A stretch of DNA of 37,792 bases from a virus. Location of the stretch: the IMG/VR virus record IMGVR_UViG_3300001450_000099, positions 1-37,792 of that record; one strand, 5' to 3'. A program made the position numbers and the translations under genes. Below, piece after piece: positions 9,633 through 16,765 of this stretch; the stretch's first letter is position 1, and each line of letters starts with the position of its first letter. The notes below the pieces were generated by a model. That model saw only the letters and a program-made list of their open reading frames with translations, was not told where the DNA came from and ran no database searches.

Positions 9633-10130
9633 TTATTCAAAATAATCTACTTCTAATTCATCATTTTTTAATACAAAAGCTAATGTTCTTTTATTATTCC
9701 TAGAAGGAATAAAACTATAAGCAGAGTTATTTTTTACGTTAGAAGTTAATTTTTCCCAAAACCATCTATGCTGAAAACCATCAGTATGGTTATTTAAATG
9801 AAATACTAATTTTTTTTCTTCTTTGGCTTTAGGATCTTTTGCCCATAGTTTTTTAGTAGCATACCAATCAGGCCTCAATCTACTCTTATCTAAAGTACCG
9901 TCCTTTTGTATATAAGTTTTGGGCTTATATTTTCTAATTCTTATTCTTCCTAATCTAAACGGAAGTAGAAAAGAAAAGTTTTCATATATAACTAAGTTGC
10001 TTACTCTTTTATTAAAGTCTTTACAGATAGTTGAAAATTCTGAAGAATTTATATTTTCATCTGCAGCATGCTTTTTTTTATAAAATTTAAAAGCATCTCT
10101 TATTCCGTAATCAGTTAAATTCTTTTTCAT
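9633..10130 (-). CDS. IHF-like phage protein
   Basis: 165 residues, basic and without membrane segments. Its start (MKKNLTDYGIRDAFKFYKKK) and the central FRLGRIRIRKYKPK segment resemble the integration-host-factor-like subunits encoded in the tail module of crAss-like phages, where one or two copies lie between ring proteins. A G-R-I-R-I-R-K strand followed by a K/R-rich arm suits DNA or RNA binding. The C-terminal half has an aromatic patch (HRWFWEKL). Only one copy is visible here. Whether it binds DNA in the virion or is an assembly factor cannot be told from sequence. Confidence 0.7.
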   Translation of the reverse strand: MKKNLTDYGIRDAFKFYKKKHAADENINSSEFSTICKDFNKRVSNLVIYENFSFLLPFRLGRIRIRKYKPKTYIQKDGTLDKSRLRPDWYATKKLWAKDPKAKEEKKLVFHLNNHTDGFQHRWFWEKLTSNVKNNSAYSFIPSRNNKRTLAFVLKNDELEVDYFE

Positions 10131-10132
10131 TT

Positions 10133-10840
10133 TTATTTAGTTGTTACTGGCGGTGTTATTAATCCTTGCGAATCATTGACAGTATCTCCGACAGCTTGTT
10201 GTTCAATAATTAAACTTGATTTAACTATAGCATCTTTCATATAATCAATCATCCACCTATTAACGGGGTACTTTGTGTTATCTGTGTAGCACGGAGCTCC
10301 TGTAGGATCTATAAAGTTTGCAATATCAGTGGGGGTTTCAAAAACTCCTCTTATATTTAAATACTCTAAATATTTTGCATCTCTATTTAATGGAGATATT
10401 TTTAAGTAAATTCTATTATTTAAAAGAAAAGCAAATATTTGCTGTTTGTTAAATCTACCATTTCCTGAAAACATTGCTCGATTATACTCCACTATACTAT
10501 ATCCAGGCATTGTTTTATCTACAGGACCTACTCTAGTAAGAGCAGTTTTATTGTGCAATTCTATAGTATTAGGAATTTCTTTTTTAGTTCTTAGGATATG
10601 ACAGTCTATAGGTAAGTTTGCGCAAGATGATCGGTCTGCTACTTCAAGTTCTACGCATCCTAAATCTTGGATAATATTATCGTCTATAGTTCTATAACGA
10701 TTTAATTCATTACGTAACCATAGTGCTCTTTGATTATGTATCCAATATTTTACTTGTCGAAGATCAATTGCTTCATCATCAGATATGTTAGGACGAACAA
10801 GTTCTAAAAGATCATATGCTAATTCATTTAAAGTTACCAT
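10133..10840 (-). CDS. Tail ring / tubular protein (first ring-type, P22 gp4-like role)
   Basis: 235 residues. The N-terminus (VTLNELAYDLLELVRPNISDDEAID followed by VKYWIHNQRALWLRNEL) is a helical pair typical of crAss-like ring proteins that bind the portal. The middle contains C-x-x-LPIDCHILRTKKEIP and a strand-rich segment ending YLEYLNIRGVFE, a pattern shared by this family. It is followed after 2 bases by the IHF-like gene. The role, joining portal and tail barrel, is inferred from relatives. No catalytic motif. Confidence 0.75.
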   Translation of the reverse strand: MVTLNELAYDLLELVRPNISDDEAIDLRQVKYWIHNQRALWLRNELNRYRTIDDNIIQDLGCVELEVADRSSCANLPIDCHILRTKKEIPNTIELHNKTALTRVGPVDKTMPGYSIVEYNRAMFSGNGRFNKQQIFAFLLNNRIYLKISPLNRDAKYLEYLNIRGVFETPTDIANFIDPTGAPCYTDNTKYPVNRWMIDYMKDAIVKSSLIIEQQAVGDTVNDSQGLITPPVTTK

Positions 10841-10845
10841 TTTTT

Positions 10846-11442
10846 TTATTTAAAAGGGTTAGGTATTTTATACGCAAAACTTATATTATGAGTATTATTT
10901 ATTAAGTCATAATTATAAGAATATAGTAAATCTTTTTTACTAAGGACAGATATTTTAGGACCAAAATTAAATTGTTCCTTACTACCCCCAATCTCTAATC
11001 CTGCAAAAATTTTTAATTTGTTTGTTAAGATAGTGGTTTCTTCTCTTATTTTAATAGTATCTGTTCTTAAAATATATTGAGGAAACTTTGGTGTATAGCT
11101 TAAAGTTTGATCTATAATTTTACAAGAATCATTAATTTCAGTTATAATAGTTCCTGAAATTAAAGAATCTTCTACTGGGTTTGTGTAAACTTTTGAAACA
11201 CTTCCAGTAGAAGAATCTATTCTTTCTAGATATACATATTCTTTTACTTTTACTTCGTAAGGAATAGAATCAGGATAAAATAAAGTATCCGTTTTTCCTG
11301 GAAAAAAGACACTATCTATTGTGTGCTCTATTATTATCTCTACCTCTGCAGGCTTTATAGTTCTATCGCAAAATTGAAGAAATAAGATTAATAAGAATAA
11401 AGCTAAGATAATGATCTTATATAGCCAGTCTTTTTTGAACAA
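10846..11442 (-). CDS. Spanin-like envelope protein with N-terminal TM and beta-rich C-terminus
   Basis: 198 residues. Residues about 8-25 (YKIIILALFLLILFLQF) form one transmembrane segment, followed by a periplasm-type domain. The last 50 residues (FAGLEIGG, then FNFGPKISV, then LLYSYNYDLI, then HNISFAYKI) alternate polar and apolar residues like amphipathic beta strands of an outer-membrane protein. The gene follows endolysin and holin genes, so it probably works in the final lysis step. That layout suggests a protein anchored in the inner membrane and reaching the outer membrane, analogous to a one-component spanin, but no lipobox was found. The function is inferred from topology and position. 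Confidence 0.6.
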   Translation of the reverse strand: MFKKDWLYKIIILALFLLILFLQFCDRTIKPAEVEIIIEHTIDSVFFPGKTDTLFYPDSIPYEVKVKEYVYLERIDSSTGSVSKVYTNPVEDSLISGTIITEINDSCKIIDQTLSYTPKFPQYILRTDTIKIREETTILTNKLKIFAGLEIGGSKEQFNFGPKISVLSKKDLLYSYNYDLINNTHNISFAYKIPNPFK

Positions 11443-11446
11443 TGTA

Positions 11447-11644
11447 TTACTTACCTTTTTTTAATGCTTTTCCTACATGTTCTACACTATTACCTATTGC
11501 ATAAGAACCAAATACCCAAATTATAAAATTTGACCATCCAGCAAAGTCACATTTATTTAAAAATAAAAATACTGTTACTGCTATAAATAATAACAATGCA
11601 AAAGTCGTCTTACGACCTCCGCAAAAATCAAATAATTTTCCCAT
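11447..11644 (-). CDS. Two-TM holin-like protein
   Basis: 65 residues. The start has a short cationic segment with GGRK, then TM1 (TTFALLLFIAVTVFLFL), a short turn with NKCDFAGW, TM2 (SNFIIWVFGSYAIGNSV) and a basic tail KALKKGK. Size, two-helix hairpin and a lysine-rich end are typical of class II holins. It lies between the endolysin gene (TAATG overlap upstream) and the spanin-like gene, which strongly supports a role in membrane permeabilisation at lysis. Holin families cannot be named more closely from sequence alone. Confidence 0.75.
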   Translation of the reverse strand: MGKLFDFCGGRKTTFALLLFIAVTVFLFLNKCDFAGWSNFIIWVFGSYAIGNSVEHVGKALKKGK

Positions 11645-12246
11645 TATAATAAATCTTTTTCGTTAATTAGTGTGTAGGTGAAACTATTTCCCCACAACTC
11701 TGCAGCTTTTTTTACAATATCCATGTGAACTTCGTATTCATCTGGATCTTGTATTACTTGACAGCCTGCAGAATACTTATCTACTGTCTCAAGTTCGTAA
11801 TCAGCATGTGCTCTATGTATATTGATGCCGAACATACCTGTATTTTCTGTGCCAGAAATTTCATCATATTCTCTATCTCGATTATTATCACGATATACGG
11901 TAACGGGCTCTAATCTTTGGCATAAGGCATCGTACTTAGAGTTATGCTTATCTACAGAATATGTAGACTTATATTGTCCTTCTTTTAAAATAGCACAACC
12001 TAGAGGATTAGAAGGATTAGCCAACCAATAAACTCCAGGTAATGTTGTGCACTGCATTTTGTAAATATTCCAATTTCCTTCGTATTTCCAAAAAATACAG
12101 ATTAAATCATTAAATTCATTTACTATAGGATTTGTGGCTCTAATTCCTACTATGTTTAAATTATAAGGCGTTTTATCGCTTTTATAAACAGCGTGCCCTA
12201 ATCTATTCATAGCACTAATAATATCTAATCTAGCTACATCCCGCAT
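11644..12246 (-). CDS. Endolysin-like protein with H...SxGC cysteine motif
   Basis: 200 residues without signal peptide, between a TM coiled-coil gene and the holin gene. The C-terminal half has GINIHRAH with H144 and YSAGCQVI with S159, G161 and C162. This H...SxGC pattern is the one seen in L,D-transpeptidase-like (YkuD-type) catalytic sites and in a phage endolysin family. D167 and D169 and an aromatic C-terminal strand (SFTYTLI) follow. The likely role is cutting or remodelling host peptidoglycan at lysis, reaching the wall through the holin. Both ends overlap neighbours by one base (TAATG), which suggests translational coupling. Cleavage specificity cannot be predicted. Confidence 0.68.
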   Translation of the reverse strand: MRDVARLDIISAMNRLGHAVYKSDKTPYNLNIVGIRATNPIVNEFNDLICIFWKYEGNWNIYKMQCTTLPGVYWLANPSNPLGCAILKEGQYKSTYSVDKHNSKYDALCQRLEPVTVYRDNNRDREYDEISGTENTGMFGINIHRAHADYELETVDKYSAGCQVIQDPDEYEVHMDIVKKAAELWGNSFTYTLINEKDLL

Positions 12247-12617
12247 TATTTTTTATTTAATAAGGTACTTATCATACCTTTGATTTCTGCCGTATCTGTT
12301 TTAACAGCAGTTAAGCTTGTGCTCAAATTTTGTATTTCAGTATTTAAACTATCTTTAGTTTCTTTGTTTTCAACTCTTACTTTTTCTATTTTATCGTCAT
12401 AATCTTTACGCATAGAACTTCGACTATGTTTAGCGTTCATAAAAGCTACATCACAATCTTTTTTATAACCTTCAGCCATTTCCTTAAGGTGTTTAATTTG
12501 ATCTGTTTGTTTATCATTATCGTGCTTTAATTTAAACCACGCTGTTAATAAAGTTACAACAAAACCCACAAAATAAACAACATCTTTTATATTTATATGT
12601 ATTTCATCTGGCGTCAT
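12246..12617 (-). CDS. Membrane-anchored coiled-coil protein of lysis cassette
   Basis: 123 residues. A single TM segment at about 12-28 (VVYFVGFVVTLLTAWF) is followed by KLKHDNDK and a long charged helix to the C-terminus with heptad-like spacing of I/L/V residues (about 40-115). This is the topology of small phage membrane coiled-coil proteins next to endolysin genes; it could be an inner-membrane spanin-like partner or a holin regulator. The start ATG overlaps a TGA (ATGA) in the purine-rich gap upstream, and its stop overlaps the endolysin start. Confidence 0.6.
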   Translation of the reverse strand: MTPDEIHINIKDVVYFVGFVVTLLTAWFKLKHDNDKQTDQIKHLKEMAEGYKKDCDVAFMNAKHSRSSMRKDYDDKIEKVRVENKETKDSLNTEIQNLSTSLTAVKTDTAEIKGMISTLLNKK

Positions 12618-12679
12618 CCCTTCTTTTCTCTTTTTTTACGCATTCTTCTAATTCTTTTTCTTCTTTTAACCCTTAAAGT
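12614..12679 (-). other. Purine-rich gap carrying an in-frame basic extension after a TGA stop
   Basis: After the TGA that ends the upstream 94-residue gene, the same frame stays open for 20 codons, TLRVKRRKRIRRMRKKREKK then G, and ends in a TGA overlapping the next ATG. Thirteen of its 20 codons or more specify K or R. A five-codon ORF (MNFKG) also starts at ATGA on the upstream stop, and a nine-residue basic ORF begins at the ATG inside the segment. The simplest explanation is a purine-rich ribosome-loading region; stop readthrough or a tiny basic peptide cannot be excluded. Confidence 0.4.
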
Positions 12680-12964
12680 TCATTTAACACTTTTTAAAAT
12701 TATTATTGGTTCTTCTGGTGTTGGTTCACTCCAAGCACTTGTTTGCATTAATTCAACACACTCTGAATGTGTTAAAATCTGCTCTGGTATGACTTCACCA
12801 CTTGCTATAAAGGAAGGTTCAAAATTGTATTTAATTACAAATAAACTTTCATTTAAACTTTTAGTTAATGTTTGTGCTGATTTTTCAAATACTTCATTAA
12901 AATCTATTAGAGGTAAATCTTCAATTTTAATTATACTATATGTCTGTGCAAATGCTTTTATCAT
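12680..12964 (-). CDS. Conserved-looking small phage protein, function unknown
   Basis: 94 residues, not recognised as a named family. The middle has FNEVFEKSAQTLTKSLNESLFVIKYN, followed by PSFIASGEV and LTHSECVELMQT, then a short acidic, proline-containing tail (WSEPTPEEP). The composition suggests a small globular mixed alpha/beta protein; it has no TM segment or signal peptide. It lies between the LamG-like fibre gene and the lysis cassette, 11 bases after the former, so it could be a small tail or fibre-associated protein. It ends in TGA within an ATGA tetranucleotide. Confidence 0.65.
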   Translation of the reverse strand: MIKAFAQTYSIIKIEDLPLIDFNEVFEKSAQTLTKSLNESLFVIKYNFEPSFIASGEVIPEQILTHSECVELMQTSAWSEPTPEEPIIILKSVK

Positions 12965-12975
12965 TTTATTAATTT

Positions 12976-13812
12976 TTATGGTACATCTGTTTCAATATCT
13001 GCAGCAATCATATTTGTCATCGTGACATCGTTTGAAGCACTACCATCATCTGTAATAGTTGGGAAACTTGATTGACCGTTAGGGTCGCCCATTCGCCACC
13101 AAGAAACAGGACTTAAACTTGTTAAATCGGTTGGATTACCTAAATTATAAATTGCAGTTACTTGTTCTTGAGTTAAAGCGGTAGAACTCCATATTGCCAA
13201 TTCGTCAATGTTTCCATTATAGAAATAATCTCCGCCATATCTAGGTGCAGTTCCTATTTTAAAATCTACTGTTGGGTCATTTGGTGAATTACCCGAAAGA
13301 GTATCTGAAAGTGTTTGAGTTGATGTATCTTCAATTGCATCTACATAAAACTTAACCCCTGTAGCACTTTCTGAGCCATCATAAGTAACTACCACGTTAT
13401 GCCATAATCCATCTGTAAAAGATAAAGTTAATGCCTTTTTAATGAGAGACCCAATAACAGAACCCCCCGAGTCCACTCCCACTATCCTAAATTGTAAACG
13501 GTTTGTTTGAGCGCCTGATGTTATAAAACCAATATCCCAACCTCTCATTGCATATTTTGGAGCGTTTCTTATTCTTTTCTTTCCTGCTATAGTAGCAACT
13601 CTTGTGTGTGGTGCTGGAGTTGAAATATTTACCCAAGCTGATAATGTCATCGGAGTTTGTCCATCATTATGTAGAACATCTCCACCTTCTAAGTAGTCAT
13701 CAACACCATCGAAGGCACAGGAATAGGTGTTGTCGAAAGAAGCTCCTCCCCTAGTAGCAGCACTTTTACTACTGCTTATAAAATCTGATATTCCGTATCC
13801 GTAACCAGGCAT
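12976..13812 (-). CDS. LamG / concanavalin A-like adhesin
   Basis: 278 residues. After a short leader, NTYSCAFDGVDDYLEGGDV begins a LamG-type lectin fold (about 28-230). Its hallmark strands are TLSAWVNI, GLWHNVVVTYDG, GVKFYVDAIED, YNGNIDELAIW and LTQEQVTAIYN, in the usual order. The C-terminal VSWWRMGDPNG segment is also common in such phage and bacterial proteins. The likely role is carbohydrate binding at the virion surface as part of the fibre module. There is no signal peptide, consistent with a phage structural protein rather than a secreted enzyme. Confidence 0.82.
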   Translation of the reverse strand: MPGYGYGISDFISSSKSAATRGGASFDNTYSCAFDGVDDYLEGGDVLHNDGQTPMTLSAWVNISTPAPHTRVATIAGKKRIRNAPKYAMRGWDIGFITSGAQTNRLQFRIVGVDSGGSVIGSLIKKALTLSFTDGLWHNVVVTYDGSESATGVKFYVDAIEDTSTQTLSDTLSGNSPNDPTVDFKIGTAPRYGGDYFYNGNIDELAIWSSTALTQEQVTAIYNLGNPTDLTSLSPVSWWRMGDPNGQSSFPTITDDGSASNDVTMTNMIAADIETDVP

Positions 13813-13815
13813 CTT

Positions 13816-14109
13816 TTATTTTAAAACAAGAGTTACACTTCCGCTAGCTAGTTGAATAGAAGATCCATAACCTAATTTGGTTCCTATAGATATAATTGTT
13901 CCTGCTTTTACAGCAGTTGCAGGTACTTTAATATAATTTGATACTACATTAGTTGATCCTCCATTTAAAAATATACTAGTTACTACTGTATCTTCTCCTA
14001 CATAAATACCTGTAAAATCTTTAGCGTTAACTAAAGCATCATTTACAGTAAAAGTACCGTTTGCAGCACTTATTTTCATTAGGCTTAATTGGTCGATTGT
14101 TGTGTTCAT
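13816..14109 (-). CDS. Small beta-rich virion protein candidate
   Basis: 97 residues, not recognised. It is composed almost entirely of predicted strands with T, V, I, G and S (for example VNAKDFTGIYVGEDTVVTSI and GTIISIGTKLGYGSSI). It has no cysteine and very few charges. This composition matches small decoration or fibre-associated proteins. It lies 3 bases upstream of the LamG-like gene and 4 bases after the preceding small helical gene, inside the fibre module. Function is inferred from context only. Confidence 0.65.
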   Translation of the reverse strand: MNTTIDQLSLMKISAANGTFTVNDALVNAKDFTGIYVGEDTVVTSIFLNGGSTNVVSNYIKVPATAVKAGTIISIGTKLGYGSSIQLASGSVTLVLK

Positions 14110-14113
14110 TTTT

Positions 14114-14338
14114 TTAAATTTTTTCTAAGTTTTTTTCTTTTTTTTGTTCTTTAATAACAGGATCTAGAATTGATTCTTTTTTATCAGTAATCAATTTTAA
14201 TTTTTCTAGTATTTCTGCTTTTATATTAATCATAGCTAGCATTTCATTTTCTGCACTAGGATTTGCGTTTGCGACATAACTTCTTGCATAACTAAATACA
14301 ATTTCTATGTTATTTCTTAATTGTTCATTTTCCGTCAT
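14114..14338 (-). CDS. Small helical protein, function unknown
   Basis: 74 residues, mainly helical: MTENEQLRNNIEIVFSYARS, then ANPSAENEMLAMINIKAEI, then a lysine-rich C-terminal tail (KEQKKEKNLEKI). No TM segment or known motif. Small helical proteins of this size in fibre modules can be fibre chaperones, but nothing specific shows this here. It is preceded by a 28-base A+T-rich gap after the cysteine-cluster gene. Confidence 0.6.
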   Translation of the reverse strand: MTENEQLRNNIEIVFSYARSYVANANPSAENEMLAMINIKAEILEKLKLITDKKESILDPVIKEQKKEKNLEKI

Positions 14339-14366
14339 TTTTTTAAATTTAATAATTATTCATTTT

Positions 14367-14708
14367 TTACTCTGTTAATTCTCTTATTTTTTCACACCTA
14401 TTACTTGTATATTCTTTGCACACTTTTGGCCTATCTTCATAAATAGTACACCTCATTGTTGTTCTATCTAATAACAAACATTGACCATCTAAACCTTTTT
14501 TTAATATAGCAAAATTATCTTTATACATTCCATTAAATACTTTTTCTTGCTCTTTGTATTTAGGTTCTTTTTTTAAAAATATATCTGTTCTTGTTTCAAA
14601 ATAATCTTTTAATCCTAATTCTTTAAACTTTTCATATTCATCTACATCAACTTCTACATCTAACTTACAACAAGCACTATTAATACATTTTAAACAGTCT
14701 ACAGTCAT
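14367..14708 (-). CDS. YkgJ-type cysteine-cluster protein
   Basis: 113 residues with the cysteine pattern of the YkgJ (zinc/iron-chelating) family: C5-x2-C8-x4-C13-C14 at the N-terminus and C77, C87, Y90, R93-P94, C97 toward the C-terminus, plus C105. The C-x2-Y-x2-RP-x2-C segment is the strongest sign. Family members bind a metal ion or Fe-S cluster; their reaction is mostly unknown. It begins one base after the long fibre gene stop (gap at 14709) and so belongs to the fibre module, where a metal-binding modification or assembly factor would fit. The role is not shown by sequence. Confidence 0.72.
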   Translation of the reverse strand: MTVDCLKCINSACCKLDVEVDVDEYEKFKELGLKDYFETRTDIFLKKEPKYKEQEKVFNGMYKDNFAILKKGLDGQCLLLDRTTMRCTIYEDRPKVCKEYTSNRCEKIRELTE

Positions 14709-14709
14709 A

Positions 14710-16506
14710 CTATGTATTCCAACTTTGCATTAATAATCTCCCATGAATAATTGTATTTATTGCAACCTCATCATTATTCACATAAATTGCAATCACATCA
14801 GTAGCTACTAAACCATCCATAGCATAAGTTAATTGCACACTTTGATTTTCGCTTTTCTTTGCAAAGTCCATAGTTTCACTATAAGTTTCTTTTACTCCAT
14901 TTTTAAAAACCATTAATGACATTGGCTTCATATCTGAATTATTAATGTCTACACTAATCATTGCATATACAACATAGTCTCCATTTTTTGATGCGGGGAT
15001 AGTAAAAGTTAAACCAGGGACTGCTTCGTCTGAATCACTTGCAGAAACAGAACCGCTTGTTATCAGTGTAACGTTTTTATAATAAGTTGCTTTATTGTTA
15101 AATGTTGTCCAATCTGTACTTCTTAAATAACCGTCTGTACTACCATTAGCTTGCGCCATTGATATAGCAGGAGTTGTTCCTCCTGAAGAAACAACTGGGG
15201 CAGATCCTGTTACTGTTGTGACAGTTCCTGGTTGTGCGCCTGTAGCTATACCATCTAATTTTGTTTTATCTTCATCTGTCATGGCTCCCCATGCAGAAGT
15301 AGTAACTGCAGGAATACTAGCATTAGTTCCTGTAGAAGACGTTACTGTTAAAGATGTTCCATTAGCAGTAGTAGCTAAGTTTGTTGCGCTTGAACTTGCG
15401 GCAGCCCAAGTAGCATTTCCTGAACCATCTTTAGTTAATATGTGCCCTATAGTTGCTCCGCTTACTGCTGTTAATGCATCAATTGCTGTTTGTGCGCTTG
15501 AAGCTCCAGTACCTCCGTTTGCTATCGCTAAGTCAGCTCCTGACCAATCTCCATTATTAATAGCAAGAGTTCCTGCTAAAGTAAGATTTCCTGTAGAAGT
15601 AATAGTTCCTGTTAACGTTAATCCATTTACAGTACCCGTACCTCCGACAGAAGTTACTGTACCTACACTTACACTGCTACCTAAACTAATAGCACTACCA
15701 TTTATTGTTATAGATGAATTTGTTAAAGCACTGTTTGCTATATTTGCTAAAGTACCGCCTAGTGTAACGGTTCCAGTAGTAGTTATAATGCCTCCTGTTA
15801 AGGTTAGTCCATTAACTGTTCCTGCAGTTGCTATTGAAGTTACTGTGCCTGGTTTAGCTCCAGCAGTTATTCCACTTAATTTTGTAAAATCAGCGGCACT
15901 CATTGTGCCTCTTGCTAATGCAGTCGCATTTCCAATTCCTATAGCTGGAGTAGCGCCGCCAGTCGAAGTGATAGGAGCAGTTCCAGTCACCGATGTAACT
16001 GTTCCTGTAGTAGGTGTTTGCCAAGATACATAACCATCTGCGTCAGTAGTGGCTACTTTACCAGCGGCAGTTCCTGCTAGTTTATATTTTATAGTGCTTT
16101 CTACTGTAAGTTCACTACCATCAAAATTATTACCAATTTTTACCTTACCACTTGAGGAAGGTTTTATATTAACATTATTTGCATTTATAGTATGATCGCC
16201 AGTATTAGTGTGAGTCGTAGTTGTAGCATTAACTATAAATTGATTTAAACCATTTATAGCAAAACCAAACCCTCCACCATTTAATATTCTATTACCTGTT
16301 AAGGCACCATCATTTTCATATATACAACAATCAGCAGAAAGGCCTGTAATTAAAGCAGATATTTCAGGAGACTGAATCCATTCTTTAGCTGTTATAAAAT
16401 TTGCAGTATTTAAACCTCCAGCAAAAGAATCTTGTAGAAAGAAAAAAGAAGAACTAGAAGCTACTTTAATCTCTCTTTCTCTTATTTTATACCATTCTCT
16501 TCCCAT
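14710..16506 (-). CDS. Repeat-rich tail fibre with jelly-roll-like C-terminal domain
   Basis: 598 residues. An N-terminal anchor-like region contains LNTANFITAKEWIQSPEISAL and a paired cysteine (SADCCIYEND). From about 140 to 470 a shaft is built of related strand repeats: GTVTSVTGTAPITSTGGATP, GTVTSIATAGTVNGLTLTGG, GTVTSVGGTGTVNGLTLTG and GTVTTVTGSAPVVSSGGTTP, with F-TKLSGITAGAKPG and DKTKLDGIATGAQPG as matching spacer units. The last 125 residues (from VTLITSGSVSASDSD to RLLMQSWNT) look like a compact beta-sandwich head domain. Serine, threonine, glycine and alanine dominate. The likely role is a trimeric receptor-binding fibre. Confidence 0.82.
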   Translation of the reverse strand: MGREWYKIREREIKVASSSSFFFLQDSFAGGLNTANFITAKEWIQSPEISALITGLSADCCIYENDGALTGNRILNGGGFGFAINGLNQFIVNATTTTHTNTGDHTINANNVNIKPSSSGKVKIGNNFDGSELTVESTIKYKLAGTAAGKVATTDADGYVSWQTPTTGTVTSVTGTAPITSTGGATPAIGIGNATALARGTMSAADFTKLSGITAGAKPGTVTSIATAGTVNGLTLTGGIITTTGTVTLGGTLANIANSALTNSSITINGSAISLGSSVSVGTVTSVGGTGTVNGLTLTGTITSTGNLTLAGTLAINNGDWSGADLAIANGGTGASSAQTAIDALTAVSGATIGHILTKDGSGNATWAAASSSATNLATTANGTSLTVTSSTGTNASIPAVTTSAWGAMTDEDKTKLDGIATGAQPGTVTTVTGSAPVVSSGGTTPAISMAQANGSTDGYLRSTDWTTFNNKATYYKNVTLITSGSVSASDSDEAVPGLTFTIPASKNGDYVVYAMISVDINNSDMKPMSLMVFKNGVKETYSETMDFAKKSENQSVQLTYAMDGLVATDVIAIYVNNDEVAINTIIHGRLLMQSWNT

Positions 16507-16509
16507 TTC

Positions 16510-16764
16510 TTAACAACAATTTACATTTAAAATAGAATATGCCATTTGCATTAAATTACATAACTCATCATCAGTTAAGCAATTATCTTCACCCGCTTTA
16601 GCATTATATAGCGCTCTTAATATTGCCGTAATTAACATATTATCTTTTTCTAGACAATCTTTATTAGAAATACCTAAAGTAAGTGCAGTATTTAATTTTA
16701 TCCCAAGATCTTTTTGTAAGCATTGGATAGCATTAATATTATTATTTAAAATTTCTGCAGTCAT
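16510..16764 (-). CDS. Small cysteine-containing fibre-module protein
   Basis: 84 residues, helical. Residues 1-45 contain AIQCLQKDLGIKLNTALTLG and NKDCLEKDNMLITAILRAL, then GEDNCLTDDELCNLMQMAY and a C-terminal NVNCC. Five to six cysteines in so small a protein is unusual for this phage and resembles the helical cysteine-rich C-terminus of the protein encoded at 18685-19275. It is sandwiched between two fibre genes with gaps of 1 and 3 bases. It could be a fibre assembly or joint protein. Function unknown. Confidence 0.6.
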   Translation of the reverse strand: MTAEILNNNINAIQCLQKDLGIKLNTALTLGISNKDCLEKDNMLITAILRALYNAKAGEDNCLTDDELCNLMQMAYSILNVNCC

Positions 16765-16765
16765 T

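Noticed and set aside
15218-16033. 271-codon plus-strand frame, V/P/A-rich
   Set aside because: It is antisense to the repeat shaft of the long fibre gene and mirrors its repeat; composition is that of a shadow frame.
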